Assembly (NCBI GenBank): GCA_031180725.1
Contig: JAPSLO010000014.1
Coordinates: 62,001-126,000 of the forward strand
Length of the DNA stretch: 64,000 nt
Direction: 5' to 3'
DNA from: Roseomonas sp.
GTDB taxonomy: Bacteria > Pseudomonadota > Alphaproteobacteria > Acetobacterales > Acetobacteraceae
The notes beneath the pieces are model-generated. The model was not told the DNA's origin and searched no databases. It saw nothing but the letters and a program-made list of their open reading frames with translations. Every line of letters starts with the position of its first letter. Within the stretch, counting starts at the first letter, position 1. This document shows positions 16,206 to 24,760 of the stretch, piece after piece. Made by a program: the position numbers and the translations under genes.

Positions 16206-17411
16206 ATGGGGAAGCGCGCCGTATCCGCCATGGCGATGGGGCTGCTCGGGCTGCTGGCCGCAGCCACGCCTTTCGGGCCCCTGGCGAGACCGGCGCTGGC
16301 TGCCGCGGAGGAACGCGTGCTGGTGGTGCGCCGCGGCGACACCCTGGCCGGGCTGCTGACCGGCGCCGGCGTGAGCCCCGCCGAAGCGCATGAAGCCGCC
16401 ACCGCCATCGCGCCGCTCTTCCCGCCGCGCGCGCTGCGCCCGGGGCATGAGGTGGCGATCCGCCTGGATCCCGCGCGGGACGACGCGCTGGTGGAAATGG
16501 AGATCGAGCCCGCGCCCGGCCGCACCGTGCGCCTGTTCCGCCGGGGCGAGGACTGGCGCACCGAGGAGATCAAGGCGCCACAGGTGCGGCTGCTGGCCCG
16601 CGCCAGCGGGCGGATCGATGGCGGGCTGTTCCCCGCCGCCACCGCGGCGGGGTTGCCGCCGGGCCTGGCGCTCTCGCTGATCCGCGCGCTGGGCCACCAG
16701 GTGGATTTCCAGCGCGACATCCAGCCCGGCGACCGCTTCAGCGTGCTGTTCGAGCGTTTCCGCGACGACGCCGGCGACCTGCTGGGCCACGGCCGCGTGC
16801 TGCAGGTGGAGCTGGAGCTGTCCGGCCGGCGCCTGACCTTCTGGCGGCATGAAACGCGCGACGGCGAGGCGGACTGGTTCGACGCCGAGGGCAAGAGCCT
16901 GCGCCGCGCCTTCCTGCGCACGCCGCTGGATGGCGCGCGCATGTCCTCGGGCTTCGGCATGCGCAGCCACCCGGTGCTGGGCTTCACGCGCATGCATTCG
17001 GGCGTGGATTTCGCCGCCCCCACCGGCACGCCGGTCTTCGCCGCGGCGGATGGCACGGTGGTCTCCGCGCGGGTGGAAGGCGGCTATGGCCGCATGATCC
17101 GCATCCGCCATGCCGGCGGCGTGGAGACGCGCTACGCCCATCTCTCGCGCTTCGCCCGCGGCCTGAAGCCGGGCCAGCGCGTGCGGCAGGGCGACGTGAT
17201 CGGCGCGGTGGGCAGCACCGGCCTCTCCACCGGCCCGCATCTGCATTACGAGGTGGTGGTGGCCGGCCGGCCGCAGGACCCGGCCAAGCGCATGACGCAG
17301 ACGGCACGCCTGACCGGCCGCGAGATGGCGGAATTCCAGGCCGCGCGTCGGCGCCTGGCGAACTACGCGACGAGCCTCGGCCAGCGGACCGAAGTGGCGA
17401 TGGCCAATTGA
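16206..17411 (+). CDS. M23 family metallopeptidase (murein DD-endopeptidase type)
   Basis: A 401-residue envelope endopeptidase. An N-terminal hydrophobic signal (residues 4-33, ending ARPALAAA) is followed by a LysM/OapA-like region (VVRRGDTLAGLL). The C-terminal LytM domain has intact zinc ligands: RMHSGVDF and GPHLHYE, with YAHLSRF between them. It would cut peptide cross-bridges in peptidoglycan in the periplasm, like MepM. The chosen ATG follows a GGGGG ribosome site and gives the first plausible signal peptide; the open frame extends far upstream without family similarity. It is a single gene ending at a bidirectional hairpin. Confidence 0.9.
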   Translation: MGKRAVSAMAMGLLGLLAAATPFGPLARPALAAAEERVLVVRRGDTLAGLLTGAGVSPAEAHEAATAIAPLFPPRALRPGHEVAIRLDPARDDALVEMEIEPAPGRTVRLFRRGEDWRTEEIKAPQVRLLARASGRIDGGLFPAATAAGLPPGLALSLIRALGHQVDFQRDIQPGDRFSVLFERFRDDAGDLLGHGRVLQVELELSGRRLTFWRHETRDGEADWFDAEGKSLRRAFLRTPLDGARMSSGFGMRSHPVLGFTRMHSGVDFAAPTGTPVFAAADGTVVSARVEGGYGRMIRIRHAGGVETRYAHLSRFARGLKPGQRVRQGDVIGAVGSTGLSTGPHLHYEVVVAGRPQDPAKRMTQTARLTGREMAEFQAARRRLANYATSLGQRTEVAMAN

Positions 17412-17419
17412 GCGCTCGG

Positions 17420-17440
17420 CCCGGGGGCAGCGCCCCCGGG
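17420..17440. terminator. Bidirectional terminator hairpin
   Basis: CCCGGGGGC (17420-17428) pairs perfectly with GCCCCCGGG (17432-17440) around a three-base loop. It lies between the convergent M23 gene and amidohydrolase gene, where a shared terminator is expected. Confidence 0.6.
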
Positions 17441-17452
17441 AAGCCATCGCGG

Positions 17453-18325
17453 TCAGAACCCGAAGAGCCGCGCCGGATTCTCGACCAGGATCTTGCGGCG
17501 CGTCGCCTCCTCCGGCGCCCAGTCGGCCAGCAGGTTGAACAGCTGCACCGAGCCGACCAGGTGCGCGAAGGAGAGATGGGGGTAGTCGCTGCCCCAGATC
17601 ACACGGTCCGGGGCGGCTTCCAGGATGGCGCGGGCCATCGGCAGGGCGTCGGCATAGCTGGGCGGCGTCGCCATGCGATAGGTGCCGGTGAACTTCACCC
17701 AAGCGCGGCCGTCGCCATGGCGCAGCATGTCCAGCAACTTCACGAAGCCGCGCTGCGTCGGGCCTTCCGCCGCCTTGAACATGCCCATATGCGCGATGCT
17801 GAACTCGCAGCGCAGCCTGGCGAAAGTCGGCAACAGCTCCTCGGTCAGCCAGCCCGGCGCCAGGAAATCCAGATGCCAGCCGAGCTCCGCGCAGCGCGCA
17901 TCCATCCGCTGGATGCGCGGCAGCATGCTTTCCGCCAGGCCCGGCGTAACCGGCTTTACCGGGGAGACATTGATGCGCACCCCGCGCACGCCGAGCGCAT
18001 GCATCTCCGCCAGCAGGGAATCCGGCGCGTCCTCATCCACATCCACGATGCCGCGGCAGACCGCGCGGTCCATCTGGCGCATCGCATCCAGCATGCAGGC
18101 ATTGTCGCGGCCATAGGCGCTGGGCTGGACGAAGACGAAGCGCTCGATGCCCAGATGCTTCGCGAGCTGGAGGTAGTCCTCCAGCGGCGCCTCGGGCGGG
18201 GCGTAGCGCAGCGGCTCCGCCGAGGCATAGGGGTAGCGGTCCGCCGGGCCGAAGACATGGAAATGCGCGTCGCAGGACAGCGGTGGCGCGCGGAACGCGG
18301 GCGGGGGTTCCTCGGTATGGTGCAT
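17453..18325 (-). CDS. Amidohydrolase-2 family metal-dependent hydrolase (LigI-like), copy 2
   Basis: A 290-residue cytoplasmic TIM-barrel hydrolase paralogous to 11990-12838. It has DAHFHVFGP with the HxH metal site, FVFVQPSAYGRDN, SIAHMGMF, KFTGTYRM and WGSDYPHLSF. It differs from copy 1 in sequence throughout, so the two probably act on different lactones or amides. It starts 11 bases after the Bug 3 stop, making a tight operon with Bug 3 and the preceding solute-binding protein gene. Confidence 0.88.
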   Translation of the reverse strand: MHHTEEPPPAFRAPPLSCDAHFHVFGPADRYPYASAEPLRYAPPEAPLEDYLQLAKHLGIERFVFVQPSAYGRDNACMLDAMRQMDRAVCRGIVDVDEDAPDSLLAEMHALGVRGVRINVSPVKPVTPGLAESMLPRIQRMDARCAELGWHLDFLAPGWLTEELLPTFARLRCEFSIAHMGMFKAAEGPTQRGFVKLLDMLRHGDGRAWVKFTGTYRMATPPSYADALPMARAILEAAPDRVIWGSDYPHLSFAHLVGSVQLFNLLADWAPEEATRRKILVENPARLFGF

Positions 18326-18336
18326 CCTGTGCTCCT

Positions 18337-19302
18337 CTATTCCACCCGCACGCCGGCGCGCGTGATGACCTCGCGCCAGACACCGATCTCGCGGGCCAGG
18401 AAGCGCGTCATCTCCTCGGGCGAGGAGGTGACGGCGGTGGCGGCCTGCTGGGCGAAGGCATCGCGCAGCCGCTGCGCGGAACAGGCGCGCACCACTTCGC
18501 GATTCAGCCGCGCGATGATCTCCCGCGGTGTCGCGGCCGGCGCGGCAAGGCCCCACCAGTAGGTCATGTCATAGCGTGGCAGCCCGGCCTCGGTGAAGGT
18601 GGGCACCTGGGGCAGCAGGGCGCTGCGTTCCGCGCCGGTGACGCCGAGGCCGAGCAGCGTGCCCGCGCGCACATGCGCGACGCCCGAGGCCAGGCTGGCG
18701 ATCGCCATGTCCACGCGGCCGGCGATCACCTCCGCGATCGCGGCGGCGACGCCGCGGAAGGGCACATGCAGGGCGCGGATCTCCGCTACGTTCAGCATCA
18801 GTTCCATCGCCAGATGCGCCGAGGAACCCTGCCCGCCGGAGCCGAAGCTGATCTCCCCCGGCCGGCGCTTCGCCAGCTCCACCAGTTCCTGCACCGTCTT
18901 GGGGCCGAGGCCCGGCCGTACCAGCAGGATGGAGGGAGAATTCGCGATCCGGCTGACCTGCGCCAGGTCGCGCAACGGATCATAGGGCAGATCCTTGTAG
19001 AGCCCCGGAGAGATCGCCAGCGAATTGTCGGTGAGCAGCAGCGTGGTGCCATCCGGCTCCGCCCGCACCACGGATTGCGTGCCGAGCGAGCCACCCGCGC
19101 CGCCACGATTCTCCACGAAGACTGTCTGGCCGAGCTGTTCAGACAGCTCAACCGCCACCAGCCGGGCGGAGCTGTCGGTGAAGGAGCCGGGGGTGAAGGG
19201 CACGATGATGCGCACCGGCCGCGGCGGCCAGGCGGGCTGGGCGAGCGCAGGCGTGGCGAGCGGCGCGAGGGCGAGTGCGCCGAGCAGGCTGCGACGGTTC
19301 AT
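18337..19302 (-). CDS. Bug/TctC-type periplasmic binding protein 3
   Basis: A 321-residue receptor with the signal peptide NRRSLLGALALAPLATPALA and a mature start WPPRPVRIIVPFTPGSFTD. FVENRGGAGGSLG and LLPQVPTFTEAGLP are family motifs. The residues after the first loop (SFTD instead of the commoner GGxTD) suggest a distinct ligand pocket. It is the middle gene of the minus-strand unit 20232-17453: solute-binding protein, Bug 3, amidohydrolase. Confidence 0.92.
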   Translation of the reverse strand: MNRRSLLGALALAPLATPALAQPAWPPRPVRIIVPFTPGSFTDSSARLVAVELSEQLGQTVFVENRGGAGGSLGTQSVVRAEPDGTTLLLTDNSLAISPGLYKDLPYDPLRDLAQVSRIANSPSILLVRPGLGPKTVQELVELAKRRPGEISFGSGGQGSSAHLAMELMLNVAEIRALHVPFRGVAAAIAEVIAGRVDMAIASLASGVAHVRAGTLLGLGVTGAERSALLPQVPTFTEAGLPRYDMTYWWGLAAPAATPREIIARLNREVVRACSAQRLRDAFAQQAATAVTSSPEEMTRFLAREIGVWREVITRAGVRVE

Positions 19303-19320
19303 TGTCGGGTTCCTCCCTGT

Positions 19321-20232
19321 CTAACGGCCGATGGCCCGGCGCCACCGCGTGAGCAGCGCGGCGCGCGCCTGCTCATCCAGCAGGCGTTCGAATCCGGATG
19401 CGATGGGGATCGGCGAGAGCGGCTGGGGCGCCAGCGCGGTGATGGGAAACAGCCCGGCCTCGCCCAGCGCTGCCTGCCCTGCCGGCGAGACGAGATACGC
19501 CAGGAAGGCCGCCGCCGCTTCGGGGTTGGCGGCGCGGCGCGGGATAAAGGCGACGCGCGCCACCGCCATGGCCGGCACGGCGGAAGGCGCGATGCGCAGC
19601 GCCGCATCCGCTGCCGTGGCGCGCGCCGCATAGGCGCCGAGCACATGCAGCGCCATCTCCGCCCCTTCCTCCATCGCGCGCAGCAGCGCGACGGCGGAGC
19701 CTGCCGGGCGGGGCGCGGCGGCGGCGAGCGCGGCCAGCAACCGGTCGAAGTCGGGCTCCTCCAGGCTCCAGCGCAGCATCGCGAGGAAGCCGAGGCCATT
19801 CGCCTCGATATCCGGCAGCGCGATGCGGCCGCGGAAGCGGACGGGGTCGGCCTCCAGCAGTGCGGCGATTTCCGCTGGCGTGCCGGCAGGGGCGGCTGGG
19901 GTCCGGATCAGCGTTGCCAGCGGCTCGCTGGTGGTGGAGAGCGCGAGGTCGCGATAGGCCGCGCCCGGCGGCAGCGCATGCGCCACGCCATGCGGCTGCG
20001 CATGGCCGCCGAGAACCAATTCCATCTGCAGGTCCATGGCGCTGGACCAGATCAGGTCGGCGGTCGCGCCGCCCGCCGCGTGCTCCGCCAGGTAGCGCTG
20101 GTGCAGCGCGGTGCTGATGCCGAAGACGAAATCCAGCTCCACCTCGGGATGGGCGGCGGCAAAGCCGTGCAGCAGCGGGGCGCAGTAGCGCTCCTCCGCC
20201 GCCGAGAACAGGACCATGCGGCCACGCGCCAT
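19321..20232 (-). CDS. ABC-type solute-binding protein without signal peptide
   Basis: A 303-residue protein of the iron(III)/putrescine-type binding-protein fold (extracellular solute-binding family 1). It begins at once with the first beta strand (RMVLFSAAEERYCAPLLHGF) and includes TADLIWSSAMD, GRIALPDIEANGLGFL and a YLVSPAGQAALGEAGLFPIT segment. Unlike relatives it has no hydrophobic export signal, and a stop lies in frame 45 bases before the ATG, so none is hidden upstream. It may act in the cytoplasm as a sensor or be a product of 5' damage. It is followed after 18 bases by Bug 3 and is preceded by a 19-codon leader. Confidence 0.75.
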   Translation of the reverse strand: MARGRMVLFSAAEERYCAPLLHGFAAAHPEVELDFVFGISTALHQRYLAEHAAGGATADLIWSSAMDLQMELVLGGHAQPHGVAHALPPGAAYRDLALSTTSEPLATLIRTPAAPAGTPAEIAALLEADPVRFRGRIALPDIEANGLGFLAMLRWSLEEPDFDRLLAALAAAAPRPAGSAVALLRAMEEGAEMALHVLGAYAARATAADAALRIAPSAVPAMAVARVAFIPRRAANPEAAAAFLAYLVSPAGQAALGEAGLFPITALAPQPLSPIPIASGFERLLDEQARAALLTRWRRAIGR

Positions 20233-20233
20233 C

Positions 20234-20293
20234 TTAGCGCCCTGCCCCGCACGGCCTGCGCCGAGCCGGAATCGCGGCTATATCAGGGGCCAT
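20234..20293 (-). CDS. Possible 19-residue leader peptide
   Basis: An ATG at 20293, with the strong ribosome site AAGGAGG upstream on the minus strand, opens a 19-codon frame ending in TAA one base before the ATG of the solute-binding protein gene. The peptide is Pro/Arg-rich and not a signal peptide. Its position suggests translational coupling or attenuation. It could also be the displaced 5' end of the next gene after a frameshift. Confidence 0.3.
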   Translation of the reverse strand: MAPDIAAIPARRRPCGAGR

Positions 20294-20313
20294 GATGGCC
20301 GTTTCCTCCTTCT

Positions 20314-20331
20314 GGCCGGCGCAGGCCGGCC
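20314..20331. promoter_or_regulatory. Inverted repeat in the IclR divergent region
   Basis: GGCCGGC (20314-20320) and GCCGGCC (20325-20331) are separated by GCAG. The repeat lies between the divergent solute-binding operon and the IclR gene, where an IclR-type regulator would be expected to bind. GC-rich repeats are common in this genome, so support is modest. Confidence 0.3.
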
Positions 20332-20374
20332 GTGACGGGGCAGACGCTAGGGTCCCTTGCGCAGATTGTCCAGG

Positions 20375-21199
20375 ATGACGGGATTTTCTTCAGAAGTCGG
20401 GCGAGAGGCAAACCGTGGGGCCAGCAGCCTGGAGCGGATGCTGGCGCTGCTCGACGTCTTCACCACCGCCGCCCCCGCCTGGTCCACCGAGGAGCTGATC
20501 CGCTTCTCCGGCGCCTCGCGCTCCACCTGCTATCGCTACATCAAGACCCTGCAGGCGGCGGGGCTGCTGACGCCGGTGGCGGGCGGCGCCTGGATGCTGG
20601 GGCCGCGCATCATCGAGATGGACCGCACCATGCGGCTGTGCGACCCCGTGATGAGCGGCGGTGGTCCGCCGCTGCGTCGCCTGGCGGAGGAAACCGGCCT
20701 GACCGGCCTGCTCTGCCTGCTGTTCAGCGGCACCGTGATGTGCGTGGAGGACGTGCCGGCACGCGGCGCACCGGCCGGGCTGTTCAGCCGCGGCCAGCGC
20801 CGGCCGCTGTTTGCCGGCGCGGCTTCCAAGGTGATCCTGGCGCATCTGCCGCCGCACCAGTTGCGCGCGCTGTACCAGCGCCACCGCACGACCATAGCCG
20901 CCGCCGGATTGGGCGCCGATTGGGATGCCTTCCGCTCCGCGCTCCGCGCCATCCGTGAAGCTGGACATTGCGTGACGCTGGGGGAATTCCAGCCGGGCGT
21001 GCTGGGCATTGCCGCGCCACTGTTCAATGCGGAAGGCGGCGTGCTGGGCAGCCTGGGCGTGGCGGCCGAAGCGGCCCGCGTGGACCCGCAATCCCGGGCC
21101 GCACTGGCAGAGCGCGTGATGGCAGCGGCGAAGGAAGCTTGTGCGCGGATCGCACAGGAACAGCCAAGAACGGCGCGGCCGGCGCGGGCGGTGAGGTAG
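20375..21199 (+). CDS. IclR family transcriptional regulator
   Basis: A 274-residue regulator. The N-terminal winged helix-turn-helix covers about residues 18-80 (SLERMLALLDVF, WSTEELIRFSGASRSTCYRY). The C-terminal effector domain includes GTVMCVEDV, LFAGAASKVILAHLP and the GVLGIAAPLFNAEGGVLGSLGV ending typical of IclR. A TTG at 20357 could extend the N-terminus by six residues; ATG 20375 is preferred. It is divergent from the solute-binding protein/Bug 3/amidohydrolase operon, which it probably controls in response to a pathway intermediate. Confidence 0.9.
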   Translation: MTGFSSEVGREANRGASSLERMLALLDVFTTAAPAWSTEELIRFSGASRSTCYRYIKTLQAAGLLTPVAGGAWMLGPRIIEMDRTMRLCDPVMSGGGPPLRRLAEETGLTGLLCLLFSGTVMCVEDVPARGAPAGLFSRGQRRPLFAGAASKVILAHLPPHQLRALYQRHRTTIAAAGLGADWDAFRSALRAIREAGHCVTLGEFQPGVLGIAAPLFNAEGGVLGSLGVAAEAARVDPQSRAALAERVMAAAKEACARIAQEQPRTARPARAVR

Positions 21200-21249
21200 G
21201 GCCGGAGGAAGACGGATTTCTTCCCCCAGGCCGCCATCATCCTTCTTGG

Positions 21250-21606
21250 CTAGAGGGGGATTGTCACGACGATGAAGACCAGCCGTGCGAGGCCCGTGTT
21301 GTGCAGGGCATGGGGGACGTGGGGCGGGATGTAGGCGATGTCGCCGGGGCGCACCACGCGCTTCTCCTCGCCCAATTCCAGCAGGCCTTCGCCTTCCAGG
21401 AAGTGGTAGATCTGCTCCTTCGTCTCATGCAGGTGCCGCGCGACATAGGCGGCGGGTGCGTAGGAGGAGATGCGGTAATCCACCAGGCGCGAACCGCCCT
21501 CTCCCGCCGCCACCAGCACCTTCGACAGCGCCCCGCCGAAATGCCCGGGACTCTCGATCCAGTGCAGTTCCGCATGGTTGCGCAGCACGGCTTCCTTCGC
21601 GCTCAT
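21250..21606 (-). CDS. Cupin domain protein
   Basis: A 118-residue single-domain cupin. The two conserved motifs are present: YVARHLHETKEQIYHFLEGEG with HxH and Glu metal ligands, and GDIAYIPPHVPHALHN with the terminal His. Such proteins are metal-dependent isomerases, dioxygenases or ligand binders; no specific reaction can be assigned. Its ATG overlaps the stop of Bug 4 (ATGA), so the two are translated together. It is the fourth example here of a Bug gene paired with a soluble enzyme gene. Confidence 0.88.
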   Translation of the reverse strand: MSAKEAVLRNHAELHWIESPGHFGGALSKVLVAAGEGGSRLVDYRISSYAPAAYVARHLHETKEQIYHFLEGEGLLELGEEKRVVRPGDIAYIPPHVPHALHNTGLARLVFIVVTIPL

Positions 21607-22565
21607 TCCGCCACCTCGAAGCGCACATGCCGCGCCAGGTCGGCCCAGCGCCGCAACTCGCCATCCAGATACTCGGCCAATTGCTGCGGCGTGCCCCCCT
21701 CCGGCTCCACGCCGATGCCACGGAACTGCTCGGCCAACTCCCGGCTGCGCACCGCGGCGCGCGCCGCCTCGTTCAACTTCGCGGTGACGGCGGGTGGCAT
21801 GTTCGCGGGGCCGAACAGGCCCAGCCATTCATAAAGGAAGAAGTCCGACAGCAGAGTCTCCGCCACTGTCGGCACCTGCGGCAGCGCCTGGCTGCGCGTG
21901 CGGCCGGTGGTGGCCAGGGCCCGCAACTGACCGTCCAGGATGAAGGGCCGCGCCGTGGGCGTGACGGCGAAGACGAAATCCACACGGCCCGCGACCAGAT
22001 CCGTCATCACCTGGCCGCCGCCGCGATAGGGGACGTGCAGCGCGCGGATGCCGGCGGCATGGCTGAACATCTCCGTCGTCAGGTGGTTGCCGCTGCCATT
22101 GCCGGCGGAGCCGAAGCTCATCTGCCCGTTGCGCGACTTCGCCAGCGCGACGAATTCCGCCACGCTGCGCGCCGGCGAGGATTGTGGCACGACCAGCACC
22201 ATCGGCACCAGCCCGACCAGGCTGACGGGCGTGAAATCCGTGCGGGCGTCATAGGGCAGGCTGCGGAACAGCACCGGGTTCGCCGCCATCGCCGTGGTGG
22301 CCAGCACCAGCGTATGCCCATCGGCCGGCGCCCGCGCGGCCATGCCGAAGCCGATCGTCGCCGCGCCGCCGGGGCGGTTGTCCACGATCACCTGCTGGCC
22401 AAGCTGCTCTCCCAGCTTCGGCGCCAGGATGCGCGCGGCGATGTCGGTAATGCCGCCCGGACCATAGGGCACGATCATCCGGATCGGCCGGTCCGGGAAG
22501 CCCTGCGCCCCCGCCGTTCCGGCCAACAACACGGCGCCCAGCGCCGCAAGCAGCAGCCTTCGCAT
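21603..22565 (-). CDS. Bug/TctC-type periplasmic binding protein 4
   Basis: A 320-residue receptor. The ATG at 22565 lies six bases after GGGAGG and gives a normal signal peptide (RRLLLAALGAVLLAGTAGAQ); the ATG two codons upstream abuts the ribosome site. The mature protein starts FPDRPIRMIVPYGPGGITD and has VIVDNRPGGAATIG and ALPQVPTVAETLLSDFF. It is coupled to the cupin gene by a four-base overlap and is divergent from the NIPSNAP gene 100 bases away. Confidence 0.92.
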   Translation of the reverse strand: MRRLLLAALGAVLLAGTAGAQGFPDRPIRMIVPYGPGGITDIAARILAPKLGEQLGQQVIVDNRPGGAATIGFGMAARAPADGHTLVLATTAMAANPVLFRSLPYDARTDFTPVSLVGLVPMVLVVPQSSPARSVAEFVALAKSRNGQMSFGSAGNGSGNHLTTEMFSHAAGIRALHVPYRGGGQVMTDLVAGRVDFVFAVTPTARPFILDGQLRALATTGRTRSQALPQVPTVAETLLSDFFLYEWLGLFGPANMPPAVTAKLNEAARAAVRSRELAEQFRGIGVEPEGGTPQQLAEYLDGELRRWADLARHVRFEVAE

Positions 22566-22666
22566 CGTCATCCTCCCACCTCGCCGCCGGCTGCATGCCC
22601 GCGGGTTGCCGTTGGCGTAAGGATGTCTCACCATGCGGCATTCGATCAAGCCAGGAGGAAGCGCCG

Positions 22667-23272
22667 ATGGTGGATGAGCTGCGCATCTACACGCTGCGGC
22701 CAGGCGCCATGGCCCGCTACATGGAGTTGGCGGAGAAAGTGGCGGTGCCGGTGCGCGGCGACCGCTTCGGCGTGCTGCTGGGCTTCTGGGCCGGCGAGGC
22801 CGGGGCGGCGAACAGCGTGTTCAACCTCTGGCGGCACGAGGACCTGGAGACGCGGCGGCGCCTGCGGCTGGAGCTGGAAGCCCTGCCGGACTGGCGCGAG
22901 CGCTACCTGACCGGCGTGCGGCCGCTGATGCTGCGCCAGGTTGTGCGCTTCCTGGATGTGGTGCTGCCGCTGACCGCCCCGCCGGCGCCGGCGCGCCTTT
23001 ACGAATGCCGCCTGATCCGCAGCCGCGCCGGGGAAGCCGGCGCGCTGGCCCGGGCGATGGCGGAAGCGCCAGAGGCCGGCACGATCGGCATCTGGACCAC
23101 CAGCGCCGGTCCGATCAATGAGGTGGTGCAGATCCTGGCCCACCCAAACCCCGCGGCGCGCTTCGCCCGTTCCCTGCATGCCCCGGATGGCACGCTGGCA
23201 CGACAGGCAGAACGCATCGAGGAGATCGAGACGAGCCTGATGCTCGCGGCGCCGCATTCGCCGCTGCGGTAA
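22667..23272 (+). CDS. NIPSNAP family protein
   Basis: A 201-residue protein with two ferredoxin-like NIPSNAP repeats. The first begins VDELRIYTLRPGAMARYM and contains FNLWRHEDLETRRR. The second begins ARLYECRLIRSRAGEAGAL. AGGAGGA upstream of the ATG fixes the start. The family is often encoded beside catabolic genes and binding proteins, but no enzymatic role is established. It is divergent from Bug 4, which suggests shared regulation. Confidence 0.82.
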   Translation: MVDELRIYTLRPGAMARYMELAEKVAVPVRGDRFGVLLGFWAGEAGAANSVFNLWRHEDLETRRRLRLELEALPDWRERYLTGVRPLMLRQVVRFLDVVLPLTAPPAPARLYECRLIRSRAGEAGALARAMAEAPEAGTIGIWTTSAGPINEVVQILAHPNPAARFARSLHAPDGTLARQAERIEEIETSLMLAAPHSPLR

Positions 23273-23411
23273 GGCGTGGACAGGGGGCTCTGTCCCCCAG
23301 CCCTCCCGTCGAGGAGGCAGTGGCCTCCTGGACATCATGCATTTGGCGCGGAGAGGAAGGGGCATGGCGCCAGGTGTCATGGAGGCGCGGGTGACGCCCC
23401 CTTCTCCACTG

Positions 23412-23470
23412 GTGGCGGGGTCCGGGGGCGGGCTCCGCCCCCGCGGGGGTTCGGGGGCAGCGCCCCCGAC
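23412..23470. terminator. GC-rich hairpins between convergent genes
   Basis: GGGGGCGGGCTCCGCCCCC and GGGGGCAGCGCCCCC type stems occur in tandem between the convergent NIPSNAP and M20 peptidase genes. They resemble the bidirectional hairpin at 17420-17440 and probably end both transcripts. The rest of the 23273-23474 gap holds no recognisable gene. Confidence 0.5.
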
Positions 23471-23474
23471 CAAC

Positions 23475-24629
23475 TCACCCCAGCGTAGCGAGCAGCCCCG
23501 CCATGAGCTTCGCCCGCGGGACCAGGCTGCCCACCGCCAGATGCTCGTCCAGCGTATGCGCCCCCGCACCGGCCACGCCAAGTCCGTCCAGCGTCGGCAC
23601 GCCCATCGCCCCGGTGAAGTTGCCGTCCGATCCGCCGCCGGAGCTCTGGTGACTGATGTCGAAGCCGATGGCGCGGGCGAGCCCGCGCGCATGGCCGTAG
23701 AGCCGCATGACACCCTCATCCGGCTCCCAGACCGGCCGCGTCACGCCACGCTCCACCTCCAGCAGCACATCGGGCGAGGAGGAGCGCAGCGCCAGCATCC
23801 GCTCCACGCCCGCATCCAGGTCCGCCTGGCGCTTCGCCATGGATAGCACTTCCAGCGTGCAGGTGGTGGAGACGCAGTTCACCCACTGCCCACCATGGAT
23901 CACGCCGGCCGAGAAGGTGCAGTCCTCGCCGGTCATGGCCTCGATCGCCAGCACCTGGCGGCACATCTCGCGAATCGCGCTGCGGCCCTCGGCCAGCGTC
24001 CAGCCGGCATGGCTCGGCCGGCCGAGGGTGCGCAGATTGAAGCGCGCAATGGCATAGCGGCCGGTGACAACGCCGCCGTCAGGCCGCGCCGGCTCCGGCA
24101 CCAGCACGTAGCGGGCGCGCGCGGCTTCCGCCTCAATCAGGTCGCGGGTGGAGGGACTGCCGACCTCCTCGTCGGAGGTCAACAAATAGGTAACGGGCAG
24201 GCCCGTAGCGAGGCCGGCGCGCGCCATCTGGCGCAGCGTCTCCACCACCAGATAGGCGCCGCCCTTCATGTCGAAGATGCCGGGGCCGCGCACCAGCCCG
24301 CCCTCGCGCTGCCAGGGCAGCTTCGCCAGCGTGCCCACGGGATGGACGGTATCGAGATGCGCCAGCACCAGGATGCCGGGCGTGGTCTCGCCCGCCGGGT
24401 GCGGAAAGCGCGCGCGGACACAGTCGCCGAAGCCCATCCTGCCGGGAATGGTTTCGATGCGCGCGCCGAGCAGCGCCAGGTCGCGCGCGGCCAGCGCCAT
24501 CATGCGGTTCACCGCTGCGGCGTCGAAGGTGGGGGATTCGCATTCGACCCATGCGCGGAGCCCTTCCAGGATTGCCTCCGTGTCGAAGGGCAGGTCGAGG
24601 GCGGGATGGCGGGTGGTGGCGGCATCCAT
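23475..24629 (-). CDS. M20 family metallopeptidase (ArgE/DapE/carboxypeptidase G2 type)
   Basis: A 384-residue zinc hydrolase. The metal-site motifs are intact: VLAHLDTVHPVG (His and following Asp), GPGIFDMKGG (bridging Asp), SDEEVGSPSTRDLIE (catalytic Glu pair) and a late His in GAGAHTLDEH. The dimerisation domain includes SHAGWTLAEGRSAI. No signal peptide, so it acts in the cytoplasm on acylated amino acids, dipeptides or folate-like amides. The open frame runs upstream, but similarity begins at this ATG, which follows AGGGAGAG. It is divergent from the TauD-like gene. Confidence 0.9.
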   Translation of the reverse strand: MDAATTRHPALDLPFDTEAILEGLRAWVECESPTFDAAAVNRMMALAARDLALLGARIETIPGRMGFGDCVRARFPHPAGETTPGILVLAHLDTVHPVGTLAKLPWQREGGLVRGPGIFDMKGGAYLVVETLRQMARAGLATGLPVTYLLTSDEEVGSPSTRDLIEAEAARARYVLVPEPARPDGGVVTGRYAIARFNLRTLGRPSHAGWTLAEGRSAIREMCRQVLAIEAMTGEDCTFSAGVIHGGQWVNCVSTTCTLEVLSMAKRQADLDAGVERMLALRSSSPDVLLEVERGVTRPVWEPDEGVMRLYGHARGLARAIGFDISHQSSGGGSDGNFTGAMGVPTLDGLGVAGAGAHTLDEHLAVGSLVPRAKLMAGLLATLG

Positions 24630-24760
24630 GCTTGACGGTCTCTCCCTGAAAGCCATCAGCCTGGGCGGGATGCGCCCTGCCGGCAAGGGCGGGGTGCCCA
24701 AGGGAGCGTGACCGGCCCGCAGGTGATCCGGCGGGCGGCGCCTGCTAGGCTGTCGCCCCG

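Noticed and set aside
23412-23470. Possible short CRISPR-like repeat
   Set aside because: The repeated GC-rich blocks are overlapping palindromes between convergent genes without regular spacers; a terminator explains them better.
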